Positions 12,093 to 24,230 are shown, counted from the first letter of the stretch. The stretch: DNA of 64,000 bases from Meconema thalassinum (GCA_946902985.2 OX336389.2:980900482-980964481); one strand, 5' to 3'. The notes: generated from the sequence alone by a model not told the origin. Made by a program: numbers and translations.

Positions 12093-12389
12093 GTTAGTAT
12101 CTATATCTCCGTAACTAGAAACCCTGGTAAAAGCAAAGCTCGTTGTTTATGAATCCCCTTAATAGACTTGTCTTCCTTTTAGCTGTGACAGACTTTTCCA
12201 TCAGATAAGCAGTGGATATCTAAGGAAATTAAATAGTTTCAGCAAACATACACTACCGTACTTATTTTTACAACACACAAATCAACACAGCTCTCTTCAT
12301 TAATCACAGTCCAGAAAGACAAATTAAAAATGCTAGTAGTAGATAGGGAAAGTAAAGCATATAATGATCACAAAATTACATCCTGTGAC

Positions 12390-12830
12390 AACATTGGTTA
12401 AACTTATCGGAAAATAATTAACTGTAACAACATTCGAAATAAAATTTTCAATAACAATACATCAAACATAACACTTAAGCAATACAATACAACTCTAAGC
12501 GATCCCGTAGATATTTGTGAAATGTTTAAGTGCTATTTTTTATTAATGCAGTCGAAAAATTAATTAACATAGGAAAAATAAATCAACCTGAAAATGTAAT
12601 AGATCCAATGGCTTTAAATACGGTATTTTTACTTTCAACAGAATGAAAGCTAGGTGGAAAGGGTAATTGATTCCCTAAAATTTAAATCTTCAAGTGGAAC
12701 GGATGGTTTACTTAGTAGTATACTCAACGCTTATAGGTAAACATTACACCTGTAACTCACATGATAAATAGCTCTTTATCTCAAGGAGAATTCCCATCAG
12801 ATCTAAAGAAATCTCAAGAGGTCTTAGTGA
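12390..12830 (+). pseudogene. LINE ORF2 relic (region leading into reverse transcriptase)
   Basis: Broken frames give an SSSGTDGLLSSILNAY-like block followed by INSSLSQGEFPSDLKKSQ. This matches the stretch just before RT motif A in Jockey-superfamily LINEs (the region with 'G.D.IP...LK' and 'N.SL..G.FP..LK'). Several stops and shifts are present and no catalytic motif is seen. It lies inside the inverted repeat pair. Confidence 0.5.
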
Positions 12831-13353
12831 AAACGTGTCACAGCTCGAATTTTGCCTACTTTCACTCTTCTGTTTCCATGTTTCTGTTTTCTTATGTATG
12901 AAATCACCCAACCATCAGAATTTAATAAATAGGTACCGGATTTTGTTGTTTTTCAAAATTGTCATTTTAGGTTTTCCAAAACATAAAATTGTTATGTTTA
13001 GGGTTTTATTAGGTAGAATAGGTTCTTACAATAGGTTCATATGTTTAAAGGGTAGAAAAAGTTAACATAAATTACATACAGCTTAAATGAATGCCTCATT
13101 GTTAGTAGACAATCTGATTGCAACGAGAGTGTAAATATTTTACATAATGATATGTCTTTTATCAAATTATCACCGAGAACTTTTTACTTTTAGGCAATGC
13201 AATAACACCACACACTATCTCGTTCAATTAATTTTGTTTATTTAGAATAAAGGATTCTTGGGAATAACAAGAGATTTATTCGCACTTTCCTGGCAGTAAA
13301 TAACCGAACAATAATATATAAGCTGGAGAGTGCTGAAAATATTTGAATTTTAG

Positions 13354-13403
13354 TTAGTTATTGTTTATTGAGCGGCAGAACTATGAGGTCATCTGCCCCT
13401 TAT
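13354..13403 (+). repeat. Dispersed ~45 bp GTCATCTGCCCC motif, copy 1
   Basis: TTATTGTTTATTGAGCGGCA continues to GAGGTCATCTGCCCC. Close relatives lie at 30022-30066 and inside both palindrome arms (39748-39793 and its mirror near 37045-37095). I take it as part of an abundant SINE or LINE end; its function is unknown. Confidence 0.5.
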
Positions 13404-13727
13404 TTGAATTTTCCGGTAGATAGGATTGCTTTAAATCAACTGGAGCTAGGAATAAATACTATCTTCACATTTACTTTTAACAACTATTGACTAAAAATAC
13501 AAATATACTAGAATGGAACAAAACTGCAATTAGTTATTTGTAGGTACTCGCATACCATTTAGGTTCTTTTTAGGTACTATTAAGGGGCTTCAAAAACAAC
13601 GAGCTTTGCTTTTACCAGAGGTTTCTAATTACGGAGATATAGATACTAACTCTTTTGAGTGTGATTCGGAAAAGTATTTAGAAGTATGTAAAAAATAGGT
13701 AAGAACCTAAGAATCCGGTCCCTAAAA

Positions 13728-13772
13728 ATAGATAGATAGATAGAGAGAGAGAGATAGATAGATAGATAGATA
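13728..13772. repeat. (GATA)n/(GA)n microsatellite at a LINE 3' end
   Basis: GATA and GA units immediately abut the 3' end of the minus-strand LINE fragment that follows. The microsatellite probably derives from the LINE's simple-repeat tail. Confidence 0.8.
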
Positions 13773-14515
13773 ATGCCTTTATTGGTGGCGAAGTTAGGGC
13801 TCAAGGCCCTCTCTTACAGTTAACCACTAGTAGAGTATACATCTACATGACTTATAATTACAAATACCAATAGCACAAATAATATTAATGGCATAAGAAT
13901 AGTGATAATATGAATAATGATAGAATCCTTAATTATAAAATACACAAAGTTAAGTACACTTAAATGACATAACTGCAGTAATACAATCATTCATCTCATT
14001 CATTCATTCATTCAACATTTATCTACGAAGTCAGCGGGATCCACCCAGCAAATATTCGCAGCAAGCCACTTTAAACTTGCGATGAGAGGATTGTCTCTAA
14101 TGTTCGCAGGTAGCGAATTCCATGACCTGGGCGCAGAGATTATGAACGAGCGATTGTAAACAGTAGTACGGTTTATAGGTATGGCAAGAGTGGAGCCAGA
14201 TCTCGTATTGTGGTCATGACAGGACGAGAGGTAAGAAAAAGGTGTAACAAGGGAGTTGGGGGTATTAGTTGAGAGTATTTTGTGCAGTAGAGATAACATG
14301 TGGAGTTCACGACGCTGGTACACATGTGGCCACGACAGCTCCTTATAATAGGGTGATATATGATCATCATATCGCAGACCAAAGATATATCTTACATAGT
14401 TGTTCAGGCTCCGGTCAAGTTTCTTATTACTGTCAAAGGTTATTTCAGTCAACACAGTGTCACAATAGTCAAATATAGTGTAATGCATAAATATTACAAT
14501 TAAATTCAGCAAATA
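13773..14515 (-). pseudogene. LINE-A: C-terminal end of ORF2 and 3' UTR
   Basis: An open frame of 166 residues (14512 down to 14012) matches the tail of a Jockey-superfamily ORF2. It contains FDYCDTVL, a YVRYIFGLRYDDHISPYY block, RRELHMLSLLHKI and an NTRSG/APRSWNSLP block, and ends in DFVDKC. These lie after the RT domain. A ~240 bp 3' UTR follows, ending at the GATA tail. The fragment begins where the reverse transcriptase at 17475-17996 breaks off, so the two are probably one copy split by the stretch between them, with about 15-20 residues unaccounted for. Confidence 0.75.
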
Positions 14516-17470
14516 TGTTCATATTTTACAAGGAAGAAGGTGCAGCACCAAGCGAACTGAGAATCACAAAGGAGCACCCGGAACGTGACTTTTCGCAACT
14601 TTCTCCTAGAAGAGACAATAGCGCGCAAGTCGCAGCCGCAGCGCATGGTAGCCAGATGTGATAGACAAGGGAACGAGCACGTTCAACCCTGAGAAGGGAG
14701 GGTACAGATTCTACGACAATCTGCAGAATAAGCGCCGCCCATTTAACAAAATTAAGAGAAATAATTAATGTACGAAATTATAAGTTACAGCATTGGAAAG
14801 GAGAAGATTTTAGCCTCAAGAATATTATTTTAAAAGTCAAGAAATTTCAGTATTTGAATTAATTCAGCATTAGAACTGGAGGGGGAGAAATTTCGAATGA
14901 ACCAATCAGGAATTGTGGGCGGATGGACGCCGCAAAAGAGCGCGAATTCCCTGGACAATGGAAATTATTACCGAGCTAATTAGCAGCCGAACGCCCGATC
15001 GAATTTCGACTTCAAACCAAGTTTTGAGACATTGGGAACGAGAGCAGTCGATTGAACCAGGTTATATCGTCATAGGAGTGTTGATCTAGATTTTAATTTT
15101 GAAAATGCCCCACTCCTGAGGAATTCATAGCCAGACCTTTAAATAGCCTGATGAAAGTCAGTAGAAGCAGTCAATTTCTCATCGCCTGAGCGGCGAGAGC
15201 TTGCGCCAGTCTGCAGCCCGAATAATTGATAAGTATATGTCAGTCAATTATTGATCGCCTGAGCGGCGAGAGCTTGCGCCGGTCTACGGTCCAAAAGTAT
15301 TGCAGAAAATGTATAAGTATAACAGTCGATTTTGTATCATTGCATTATAGCTATTCGCATGTGCGAACATCAATGTTTTGCAGCAACATTAATTTATACC
15401 ACAGTGTCGCGATACGCTAATTTGTTCGGGACCAAACCAGTACGATTTGAAGTCCGCAATTTAGGAGATAGCCACCCGTGCTATATAAGTTAAAGTCAGT
15501 GGCGTAGGAGCTAGATTTACTATTGACCGAATTCAGTAGGGCATGCCTACCTGTAGAATATAGAAGGCGCTCCGCTAAAGCAAAACAGTGCATAAATTGT
15601 GTGAAAATTTCATGGTGGACCCTCAATTTTCACGAAACTGAACAGTGTAAAGATTGTCCTCCCACGTCAAGAACCATGGACTTCAAGAGCCAACGGAAAG
15701 AACGTCAGCATATAAGGATTAGCAGAGACAGCATGAGTAGCTAAGTGCCACAGTTTTGGGGCGTGCATGGCATGATGTTCCTTACAACAGGTGATGGATA
15801 GGTCACCCAAATTATAAGCCATTATAATTAGTAGGGGTTACCGGAACAACAGGTCGGAATGATGTGCAACTTGTATATATTTTATTTTTTAGAGTTTGGT
15901 TTGTGTTTTTTTTTGTATGTTTGCGTGGTCATCATCATTTTGTGTTTTTGTATGATTCAGGGATATTTTTGTTTGTATTGAATGCACGATCATGGGATTC
16001 ATGGGTTTTCAAGTGCATTGGCACGACCATAAACGTAGTATGTTGAGATTGGAGGGAACCATTCAGGATATAACAGGCTAATTCTATGAATGCCATTTGA
16101 GCCTGAGCTCAAAGTGAGAAGGTAAGAGATAACGCGAGATTGGCGAGAGAGACTGCAGCCGTACTTGGTAAGTCAGATAAGGTTGAGAGTTAATTTATGG
16201 GCCGAGCGGAGGATGCAAATATAAGGTAAGCGGAGGTAAGAGACAAGCGGAAAAAGCATTACCGCGGTGCTTCGATGAGATATTTGGTAAGCGGAGGTTC
16301 ATGCCCGCAGTCTTCGAGATGGTAAGTGATAAACGGATGGTAAATTCCTGCGATTCTTCGATGAGCTAATTATGGTAAGTAATGCTACTACTTGTGATTT
16401 GGGAAGAAGTATCATAAATTACTTCTTAACAAACGGAGAGACTCCTGCATTCAGCTCGGTTCCCAAATGTGTTTTCAAGGGTAAGAGGCCAGGTATGCCT
16501 TGTCCCTACTGTGCGGACTGCCAGCCTATTGTTCGAGTGAGGTCATCGACCACTGCCGGTCCTGAGAGTTTGTCTATGTTGAGAAACAGAATGGCTTGTT
16601 GTATCACAGTAATCAGCCACATGTGCTTGGCCATTTCAATTTGTTATGTTGGGATTTTCCTCGACTATCCTTGGGGTTTGTTTCAATTCGCTTCAGGAAG
16701 CGAAGTTTCAGTGCATTCATGTAAATATTAAAGTTGAGGTTTATGTCAATATGGGGTAGAGGCCACAATTGTTAGAGTAGGTGATGCTTCACGATATTAT
16801 TTTCTTATGTTAGTTATTAACGATTGTCATTTAAGCTTGAAAGGGCTTGGACCCTATGTCTAGTCATTTATTTTATTTGTGTCATTACTGTAGTTTTTAA
16901 ATGCACATTCGATCTGTAACCGGGAATGCCATACGCCAATCATGACCGACCTCTTGTGAGAAAGGAAATGATTGAAAAAGGACTTATCCAACCCACCTGT
17001 AAGCCATAACTACGAAATGAGCGCGCTATCGATTAGCTTGTCTGGACATTATTTAATGTCAAGTGTAATTTGAACCTTTATTGACAGTTGGACTACATGT
17101 TTTTGTCATGTATTGTTTGTGTCGGCCTATATTTTTGAGGCCAGTGTTTAACCTGTGAGCTTATTAATTTTGATTTTCCAATAACGTAAGGGGATTTTGA
17201 TTTGTTTTTTTAGGGGGGATTTAACTTATTAGGATGTTTGTCTTTTATGAATAAATGATGTTGTTTAAGATTCCTCTGGCATTTTAATTTTAGTGTAAGT
17301 TTCCCGTGATCCTTCATATAAAATCCCAGGATGTTGAGTGTAAGTTTAGAGCCACGTGGACGGACCACCTCCCGAATAAGTGTCTGCATCCTGGAGGTCC
17401 TGAAGGGTACAATAGGTAGTAACAGTGAATTAGTTGTACTTTAAGTCGAACAGAGAATACATTACAGAAC
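14516..17470. mobile_element. Probable insertion splitting LINE-A, class unknown
   Basis: This 2.95 kb stretch sits between two collinear parts of a LINE ORF2. It is mostly non-coding and GC-richer near 14550-15300. It contains a 73 bp tandem duplication (15168-15295), a cluster of GGTAAG words (about 16120-16380), and one short frame near 16936-17008 that reads DRPLVRKEMIEKGLIQP. That frame resembles the N-terminal edge of a Ty3/gypsy reverse transcriptase. No terminal repeats or matching target duplications could be placed, so an LTR-element remnant is only a possibility. Confidence 0.4.
15168..15295. repeat. 73 bp tandem duplication
   Basis: CAGTCAATT at 15168 and 15241 starts two copies sharing ATCGCCTGAGCGGCGAGAGC and then TTGCGCC. 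The second copy is cut short after about 55 bp. Confidence 0.8.
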
Positions 17471-17474
17471 CGTT

Positions 17475-18729
17475 TCAGAGGATATAAGCATTTATGTACT
17501 TTTTACATGTGCTTACCACCTGTTTAGTCCAATTTAGGGTCTCAGTCATAATAATTCCTAAGTTTGTCACTGAAGTAGAGTAGGGAATGATTTTATTGTT
17601 TAAAATTATTGGATAGATGTTACGTTGCTTGAGGGAATATAAGTTTTTACTGGTACCGATAATAATAACTTGAGCTTTATTCGGATTTATTAATAAACTG
17701 TTTTTATTTGCATAGTCACTAAGATGTTGTAGGTCAGAATTTATTTTAATAAGTGCATTATTGATATCACTCGGTTTCGAATGATAGTAAATATGTACAT
17801 CATCCGCATACACTTGCAATTTGCAGAAATTAAGGGATTTTGATATGGCATTAATTTGGATGATAAATAACAGTGGTCCAAGAACCAACCCCTGAGGGAC
17901 ACCGAGGGTCTTACTTTGCCACCCTGAACTAGCATTTCCCGCTGTCACACGTTGCCGGCGATTTTCAAGGTAAGAGGAAAAGAACCGGTGACACACTATT
18001 ACAATTTAGTTCACGAAGTTTCTGCAGTAGTAACTGAGGGTTGACAGTGTCAAAGGCGCTACTGAGATCTAATAATGTCAATACAGTCACGTCCTGTTGG
18101 TCCATTGCACGTCTGATATCATCTGTCACTCGTAGTAAAGCTGTCGCAGTGCTATGCCCCTATCTGAAGCCGGATTGGAAGGGGTTGAGTAGTGAATGCT
18201 TAGTAAGGTATTCAGTAACTTGTGTATGAACTAGACGTTCAAGTACCTTGGATAATGGTGGTAGGATAGATACTGGACGATCATCTAAAGGAGAATATAA
18301 CTTAGAGCTCTACGGGATGGGTCTAAATCGTGCATCTTTCCAAACATCTGGTAACACTCCGTTTTTCAGGCAGTAGTTAAATATATGAGTTAGTATTGGC
18401 AGAACAGCTCCCAAGATATCCTTAATCAGCGATATAGGAATGTCATCATTACCTGTGGCTTTGGATGAAATAGAGTATATCACACCTTTAACTTCATTCG
18501 AGCTGATGTTAATAAAAGAGAATTGTTCAAACAAAGACTGCTTTTGAAACAAGGGTAGTGAACTTTTAGGGAAGGAGGTACAGGCTACTTTTGACCATGC
18601 GAAGTGATCGTTTAGAGCCACTAGCGATATGCTTGGTACATGTTGTTCAACTGTCTTACCTATCCCTAACGCACGTAATTTACTCCATTTTTGTCTCGGG
18701 CTGTTAGTTTTCATCAGTTCCTGAAAGTA
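17475..18729 (-). pseudogene. LINE-A: reverse transcriptase domain
   Basis: Read from 18729 downward, this gives the pre-RT region (KWSKLRALGIGK), then the NGVLPDVWKDA block. RT motifs follow: VLERLVHTQV, NPFQSGFR, a TLLDLSSAFDTVN motif A, VPQG.VLGPLLF motif B and a YADD box at about 17799-17810 (motif C, catalytic Asp pair). There are breaks between 18310 and 17996 (one stop after SGFR and a frame change). This architecture is typical of Jockey-superfamily LINEs. The RT connects upstream across a mariner insertion to 19572-19933 and probably downstream to 13773-14515. Confidence 0.85.
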
Positions 18730-19571
18730 CAGGGCTATTACTAATGATTGAAGCGATTTCATAAATTCACTGTAGTTCCATTCATTGACATATGGTCACG
18801 ACTCACTACAGATACGTAGAAAAACTCATAAAGTTTTGTTTGGCTGAAGCCGCACTTCAGGTTTCTGCCGCCAGAGCGCTCGAGAGCGCAGTGAGACAAA
18901 ATGGCGACAGGAGCCGAGAAAGTGCACTCACATCAGTCAGTCATAACAGTGCAACGACACTTCAGGACGAAGTTTTGTGCAATCTCACGGTTTAAAGTTT
19001 ACGGCCCCTTTTTCTTCTGCGAAAAAACGTTACAGGACACGTGTATCCGGACATGCTGGAAAATTGGCTCATGCCACAACTGGAGACCGACAGCGCCGAC
19101 TTCATCTTTCAACAGGATGGTGCTCCACCGCACTTCCATCATGATGTTCGGCATTTTTTAAACAGGAGATTGGAAAACCGATGGATCGGTCGTGGTGGAT
19201 ATCATGATCAGCAATTCATGTCATGGCCTCCACGCTCTTCCGACTTAACCCCATGCCATTTCTTTCTGTCGGGTTATGTAAAAGATTCGGTGTTTAAACC
19301 TCCTCTACCAAGAAACGTGCCAGAACTGCGAGCTCGCATCAACGATGCTTTCGAACTCATTGATGGGGACATGCTGCGCCGAGTTTGGGAGGAACTTGAT
19401 TATCGGCTTGATGTCTGCCGAATCACTAAAGGGGCACATATCGAACATTAGTGAATGCCTAAAAAAACTTTTTGAGTTTTTGTATGTGTGTGCAAAGCAT
19501 TGTTAAAATATCTCAAATAATAAAGTTATTGTAGAGCTGTGAAATCGCTTCAATCATTTGTAATAACCCTG
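18730..19571 (+). mobile_element. Mariner-like element, 842 bp, internally deleted
   Basis: Terminal inverted repeats start CAGGGCTATTACTAATGATT on the left. The reverse complement AATCATTTGTAATAACCCTG is on the right, and the repeat is about 31 bp long (into GAAGCGATTTCA). TA lies on both sides (18728-18729 and 19572-19573). It splits LINE-A exactly: joining the flanks with one TA makes the LINE frame continuous (SKYKY to FQELMK). This shows a clean insertion. Confidence 0.92.
18901..19451 (+). pseudogene. Mariner/Tc1-superfamily transposase remnant
   Basis: The N-terminal part begins MATGAEKVHSHQSVITVQRH, a helix-turn-helix region. It then jumps, by deletion, to the C-terminal catalytic half (frame 19041-19451) with FIFQQDGAPPHFHHDVRHFL, a WPPRSSDLTPCHFF block and a GYVKDSVF...PPLP block, ending at a stop at 19449. 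In IS630/mariner transposases the Asp of QQDGAPPH and the Asp of SSDLTPCHFF supply the second and third catalytic acids. The first catalytic Asp and the linker are lost in the deletion, so the protein cannot be active. The family's usual length is about 340 residues. Confidence 0.9.
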
Positions 19572-19573
19572 TA

Positions 19574-19933
19574 TTTATATTTAGAATTGCTAATTAGCTG
19601 CTTGGTTCTATTTCTCAGAATTCTATACCTCCCAAAATCATCTGCATCAAGCGTCAGTCTGTACAGTTTGTCACGATTGGCCATAGCAGATCTTACTTCA
19701 GCCGTTAGCCACGCTGACGAATAGCGGGTGATTCTTACCCGTTTCTTAGGTGCATGTTTATCGAACATTTCTAGTACCGGTACCATTGAATTGAATTTAT
19801 TTACATTAGAGTTTATGTTCTGAGAATTACGTATACTATCCCAAGGCAAGTTATATGCATCATAGCTTAGTTTATTCTGGTCAATATGTCTTAAGTCTCG
19901 TATTGTAATGTAGCGTGGTTTGTACTTAGGTAT
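19574..19933 (-). pseudogene. LINE-A: ORF2 segment between endonuclease and RT
   Basis: The minus-strand reading includes PKYKPRYITIRDLRHID, NKFNSMVPVLEMFDKHAP, SSAWLTAEVRSAMANRDKLY and the segment ending SNSKYKY. These match the linker after the endonuclease in Jockey-superfamily LINEs. Both ends are cut by insertions: the mariner on the left and the 3.8 kb element on the right. The reading frame continues across both when they are removed. Confidence 0.85.
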
Positions 19934-22900
19934 TGAGCCCGTCAGACGAGCCGTCAGGGTCGTCACTAACCAAACTGACTTCCCGGACAACTCACCGCCC
20001 ATACGCATAAGCCGAAGAGGATTGGATGTACTTCTTATAGGTCAGTGCGCACGAGACGCAAGATCACAGGGCGATCTGGGCAGATGTGGTATGTGTCAAT
20101 AACAACCCAAGAAGTACACCGCAGAAACACTTAAACTACAAAATAATAACATCCAAACTTAAGTAAACTTGTGTAAAATTTATTAAAAGAATAACAAACA
20201 CCTATCCTAGTTCGGAGAGTTTTCGGGCTATTCCCGCAAGCTAATAAAAAAAAAGAAAATAAAGGGTCAAGAATCCCACACTGATTGAATTTTAAAACCC
20301 TCGCGAAAGATCTATTACACAAAGAAAACAACAAAAGCAAAGCTAGGGTAGTGGCACGAAAAGTAGACCCTACACAGATGAAATGGGTTACTAAGATAAA
20401 CAGAAGCTAAGTTAACAAACAATAAGCAGATGAAATTTATGATGGTACCACTCTCGAATTTACAGTTATGATTTACTGAATCTAGCTAAGTCCTAACATT
20501 ATGACAAGCATTTACGGCGAATGACTACCGTAAGAACAGGCATTACATAAAGAGCTACATGATAACCAGCAAACAAAAATGATAAAGTTCACTCCTTAAA
20601 ACTAAGGGTACAATGGATCAACATGTAGTATAACACTTCAAGAAATAAATAAAACACAGCATTCACACGACCTCTTATTAAACCCTTCCTGCACGTTTGA
20701 ATACTCTTTGTATTCAATGGTCATCTAATTGTGTCATTTACGGTGGCAACTGCGTGATAAAAATCACGACTTAGGTCGCATGAGCATCGTGCGCCACCAA
20801 GTATGAACTACTGGTTCGTACGCTGCTCCGTCATCTCAAAGTAGTGTACAATGTCTAAAGTCATTTCCCGATGGAAATGGAAAACATCCAAATGGAATCA
20901 AGCAGCTGGCACAATGTTGAGAAATCAAGTTTAAGTTCACTGTCATAGTTATTTAGCATTTGTTTATAATAATTATGCATTTATTACTATTAGTAGCGTA
21001 GTATAGATTTGGCGTTGGTTTATGACGATTGGCTGATGATTCCAGGACACCTAGGCTAAACAAAGTGAAGTCTTCTGAAAGATCAATCACTTGCAAAAAC
21101 ATCGACTCAATAGTGGGCACAATAACAAGAGTTGACAAGACTCGGTTGCAAAATATAACTGCCAGGAGCGCACAGCTCTCCTGATGCAGTCTCGGGCTAG
21201 TCCCGGAAAGAATGGTCGCAGAATGAACTCTGTATGACAGCGCATTCCATGCACTCAAAATATAACACCAATAGCCTCAAACAGGGTGTCTTCATCACCA
21301 ATAAATAATAGACAACATCAAGCTTCCTATAAAAATTACACACTCTCAACTGGTGTCAGTATAAAGTCGCTCTCTCATAACGATTAAAAACAGGTAGCAT
21401 GCTCGTCTACATGACGTCAGCAAAAACATCTGATTCCTACAACATGGTCGCTGGCCTTGACACAAATAATGAATGAATTCTCCAAACGGTAAATACGATG
21501 CGCTAGCATCGGTCTAAAAGTAACAAAGTCGTCTCACAAAAGAGAGCGTAGTGTACTCTGGGTAATTGAAACCCGTTCTCACTGGTGCTTGACAAAGCAC
21601 GTTAGCTTCATAGTTGCGTCCAGCAACTGATAACACATTCAGCAGGCTAGAATACACTCAATCAAGTCCCTATAGTGAATCAAGCTGGCTCAATCATAAT
21701 AACTAATAACAAATAAACCCTCGAAGAAAATGTACCACGTAAAAACACGGTGAACAATGATAAGCCATGTCTTAAAATTCCAAGTAACACTTTCACATAG
21801 ATATCCCACTCTCTCTGGAGTGCTCTGAGTTGACAAAGAGATGTCACTCGACCAACATTAACATTTCTTAAATACAAAACTTTGCGTGTTCAAGACTTCA
21901 CACAAATAAAATATAACAATGACGACAATCTTACAACTGCTAAGATGTCTAAAATGATACGGAGAGTATCAGGGTTCGATGCTCTTCAGGCATATTTTAA
22001 ATATAATCCCTGTACGTTCTTTCTAGAACTGAATGTGGCTTCAAAGCTTCACATTGACTGGAAATAACACAAATTCTCAAAAATGTGATGACGTCAGTCG
22101 GTCATCAAACGATACGGCCATCTCAAACAAGCAGTGGCGTACCTTGGAAGTAACTTTGGAAGGAGTTACAGCAAAAAAAAACCAACAATCAAAGAATGGC
22201 TGTCCATCCTTCCTAAAAATCTAACCCACACTAAGGGTTGACCAAGAGAGATCAGAATGATATGTGGTCGTGTCTAGCAAGTTGTTAGGACATTACGTCC
22301 TACTGATATATAACAGAATGCACCAAACGGTGACTAACTCACACTGAAAAAGAAAATTAAGCAAAATGCTAACTAGAAATCCTACCTAAGCTGGTTATCA
22401 CAAGTTCGGTTAACTATTCTACATTCTATCTACCACAGAAAAAAAACGCACAAAAGATGCAGACTTACAGTACAATTCGCCTCATCTCAATTTCATCATA
22501 ATTGAGGGGTAACAAAGACCTGGACGGTTCCAATGGTGTTTCCAAACCAGGCTTCTTGGATCAAGACTCCTCCGTTGCAGTCTCCTACTGCGTCCACGTG
22601 TCTGGTACACGTACAACATCTCCTCCCTGCGGTCAGCTTTCGGGTTGATGGGCGTCCCTCGTGGTTGTAAGGTCCTCCTCCTGCCATGACGAAGTTCTTC
22701 TTCAGATATTCCCCTCACATTTTAGAAGTCTACTCCATGTCACCCACGGACAGTACTTGTAGAAAGATGCACATGTGGCTCATGTCGTGATAACACATGT
22801 TATCAGAGATTGCACACGTGATTTCACAGAGTTTAGAATTATCGAGTCGTGGCAATTGATCAGAATTCTCACTGATTTTACACAATAATATTGCAGACTT

Positions 22901-23748
22901 ATTATCAAAAGGCCTTCACTGTCTGCGTTCACAGATGCTATGTAACATAGCGGTGTTATGCTCACAGATTTTAAGATAGCAAATATCGCTCTGGATCTTG
23001 ATAATCCTGTGTCAAAATTGATTACACTTTGAAAGGTAATACACCTTAGAACTGTGGTGTGCCTTTTTACACACGATGATCGTTGATTGCTAATTCTTTC
23101 ACGATATTTCACGTCCCTCGTGGACTTCAATTTTACATTGGCCCTCGTGTCGAAATGTAGTGTTCCACGTGACCAAAAAATAATGTCGGAAATATATCAC
23201 AATTTTCCACAATTTTCACAATGGACTTACAAATTGCCAATACTGTTGGTTTCACGTTCACTTCACAAATATCGTGACAAATAATACACGATGGTTGTAG
23301 ATTTTCACCACCACATGGGTGGACTTGTAAGTTCTTCGTCCCACGGACGGTCTGCTCAGCACGTCTTACTTGGACGGCTACAAAATTGGTTGTCAGCGAG
23401 CATAGGCTCGCCCTGCTGTGTCCAAGCGGATACTTGAGTCGTTAACAGTCTACTGACTTCCTTCCGCATATCTGCGGCGTAAATTACATTTACCAAAAAT
23501 AAATTTAGAAACATAATAATGTTTATCTGATGCTGAATGACGATGTGGAAAGTTCTGAGACTTTTACAATCAAGAAGTAGAATAATGGGTGCTCAGAAAA
23601 ATATTTAGGATGAATGTGTCCAGAGTCAAGACATCATTCCTTTCTCGTGACATGCCGCGCTGCTTCCAGGGCGAGTTCAATGATCAAGCATGGCATGTGC
23701 ATAAACATTTGTAGAAATATCACCGAGCAATGAGCTCAGGCGGGCTCA
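19934..23748. mobile_element. 3.8 kb unclassified insertion with TGAGCCCG...CGGGCTCA ends
   Basis: The insertion is flanked by GTAT on both sides (19930-19933 and 23749-23752). Removing it with one GTAT restores the LINE-A frame through YSTHI to PKYKPRY, so the boundaries are firm. The ends are inverted (TGAGCCCG / CGGGCTCA, 8 bp). A TG...CA end with 4 bp duplication fits an LTR (solo LTR or relic), and a DNA element with short inverted ends is also possible. A possible primer-binding-like word AATTGGTTGTCAGCGAG lies near 23374 but no flanking long terminal repeats were found. Inside I recognise no gene: frames are short, and one near 22496-22687 (RRCCTCTRH) only loosely resembles a Cys-rich zinc motif. 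Confidence 0.7.
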
Positions 23749-23752
23749 GTAT

Positions 23753-24180
23753 ATGTGTAGAATAACACACGTACAATAGATCATGTGAAGAGATGCCAGG
23801 AGCAGGGATATGTCCTCGCTTAATTACTTTCTGAGGTTGATTTGTCACAATAAGATCAATTAAGGTATGACTCGTATGGTCAGAGTAATGAACGTGATTA
23901 GTAGCGTTCAGGGGTAAAACCGTCATGCCTGTGGCAAGAAATAAATTCAGTAGGCTGTTTTTCACTAGTCTGCTTTTAAGAGGTCAGTGTTAAACTCACC
24001 CATGATTATAATGTCATCGTATGCCGGGACAAGACCCGCTAATGCGTCTTCAGAATCGACAGTCTGTCTTATTTTAGGTGGCTTATATACAATAGCTATG
24101 TGGAATTTATTTTGCCCTGATAGTATTAGGTAGTTTCTCTGTTGCTGGAGAGCGAATCTTTGTACAAAATCAATTGTCTA
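23753..24180 (-). pseudogene. LINE-A: APE-type endonuclease, 5'-truncated
   Basis: The minus-strand reading gives an IVYKPPKI block, a VPAYDDIIIMGEFNTDLL motif (the catalytic GDFN-type motif, here GEFN) and, after a break, a TLIDLIVTNQ...GISSHDLLYV block (the SDH-type C-terminal motif, here SSHD). This is the apurinic/apyrimidinic-like endonuclease that nicks target DNA in non-LTR retrotransposons. The N-terminus is missing near 24180, where AT-rich simple sequence begins, so LINE-A is 5'-truncated. The reading frame is broken around 23970. Confidence 0.8.
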
Positions 24181-24230
24181 CAATAATAAAAAATATAATA
24201 ATAATAGTATACGGTACTAATAATATGGCA

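Larger units (their letters stand above)
12093..13650. repeat. ~74 bp inverted repeats enclosing 1.4 kb
   Basis: The left arm 12093-12165 (GTTAGTATCTATATCTCCGT to CCCCTTAATAG) is repeated in reverse complement at 13577-13650 with only a few mismatches, including AAAAGCAAAGCTCGTTGTTT. This could be the ends of a DNA element or two inverted copies of a dispersed repeat. I see no clear target duplication. A LINE relic lies in the interior. Confidence 0.65.

Noticed and set aside
22482..22718. Cys-containing frame as a piggyBac-type zinc domain
   Set aside because: Only RRCCTCTRH is reminiscent; the remaining Cys/His ligands are missing.
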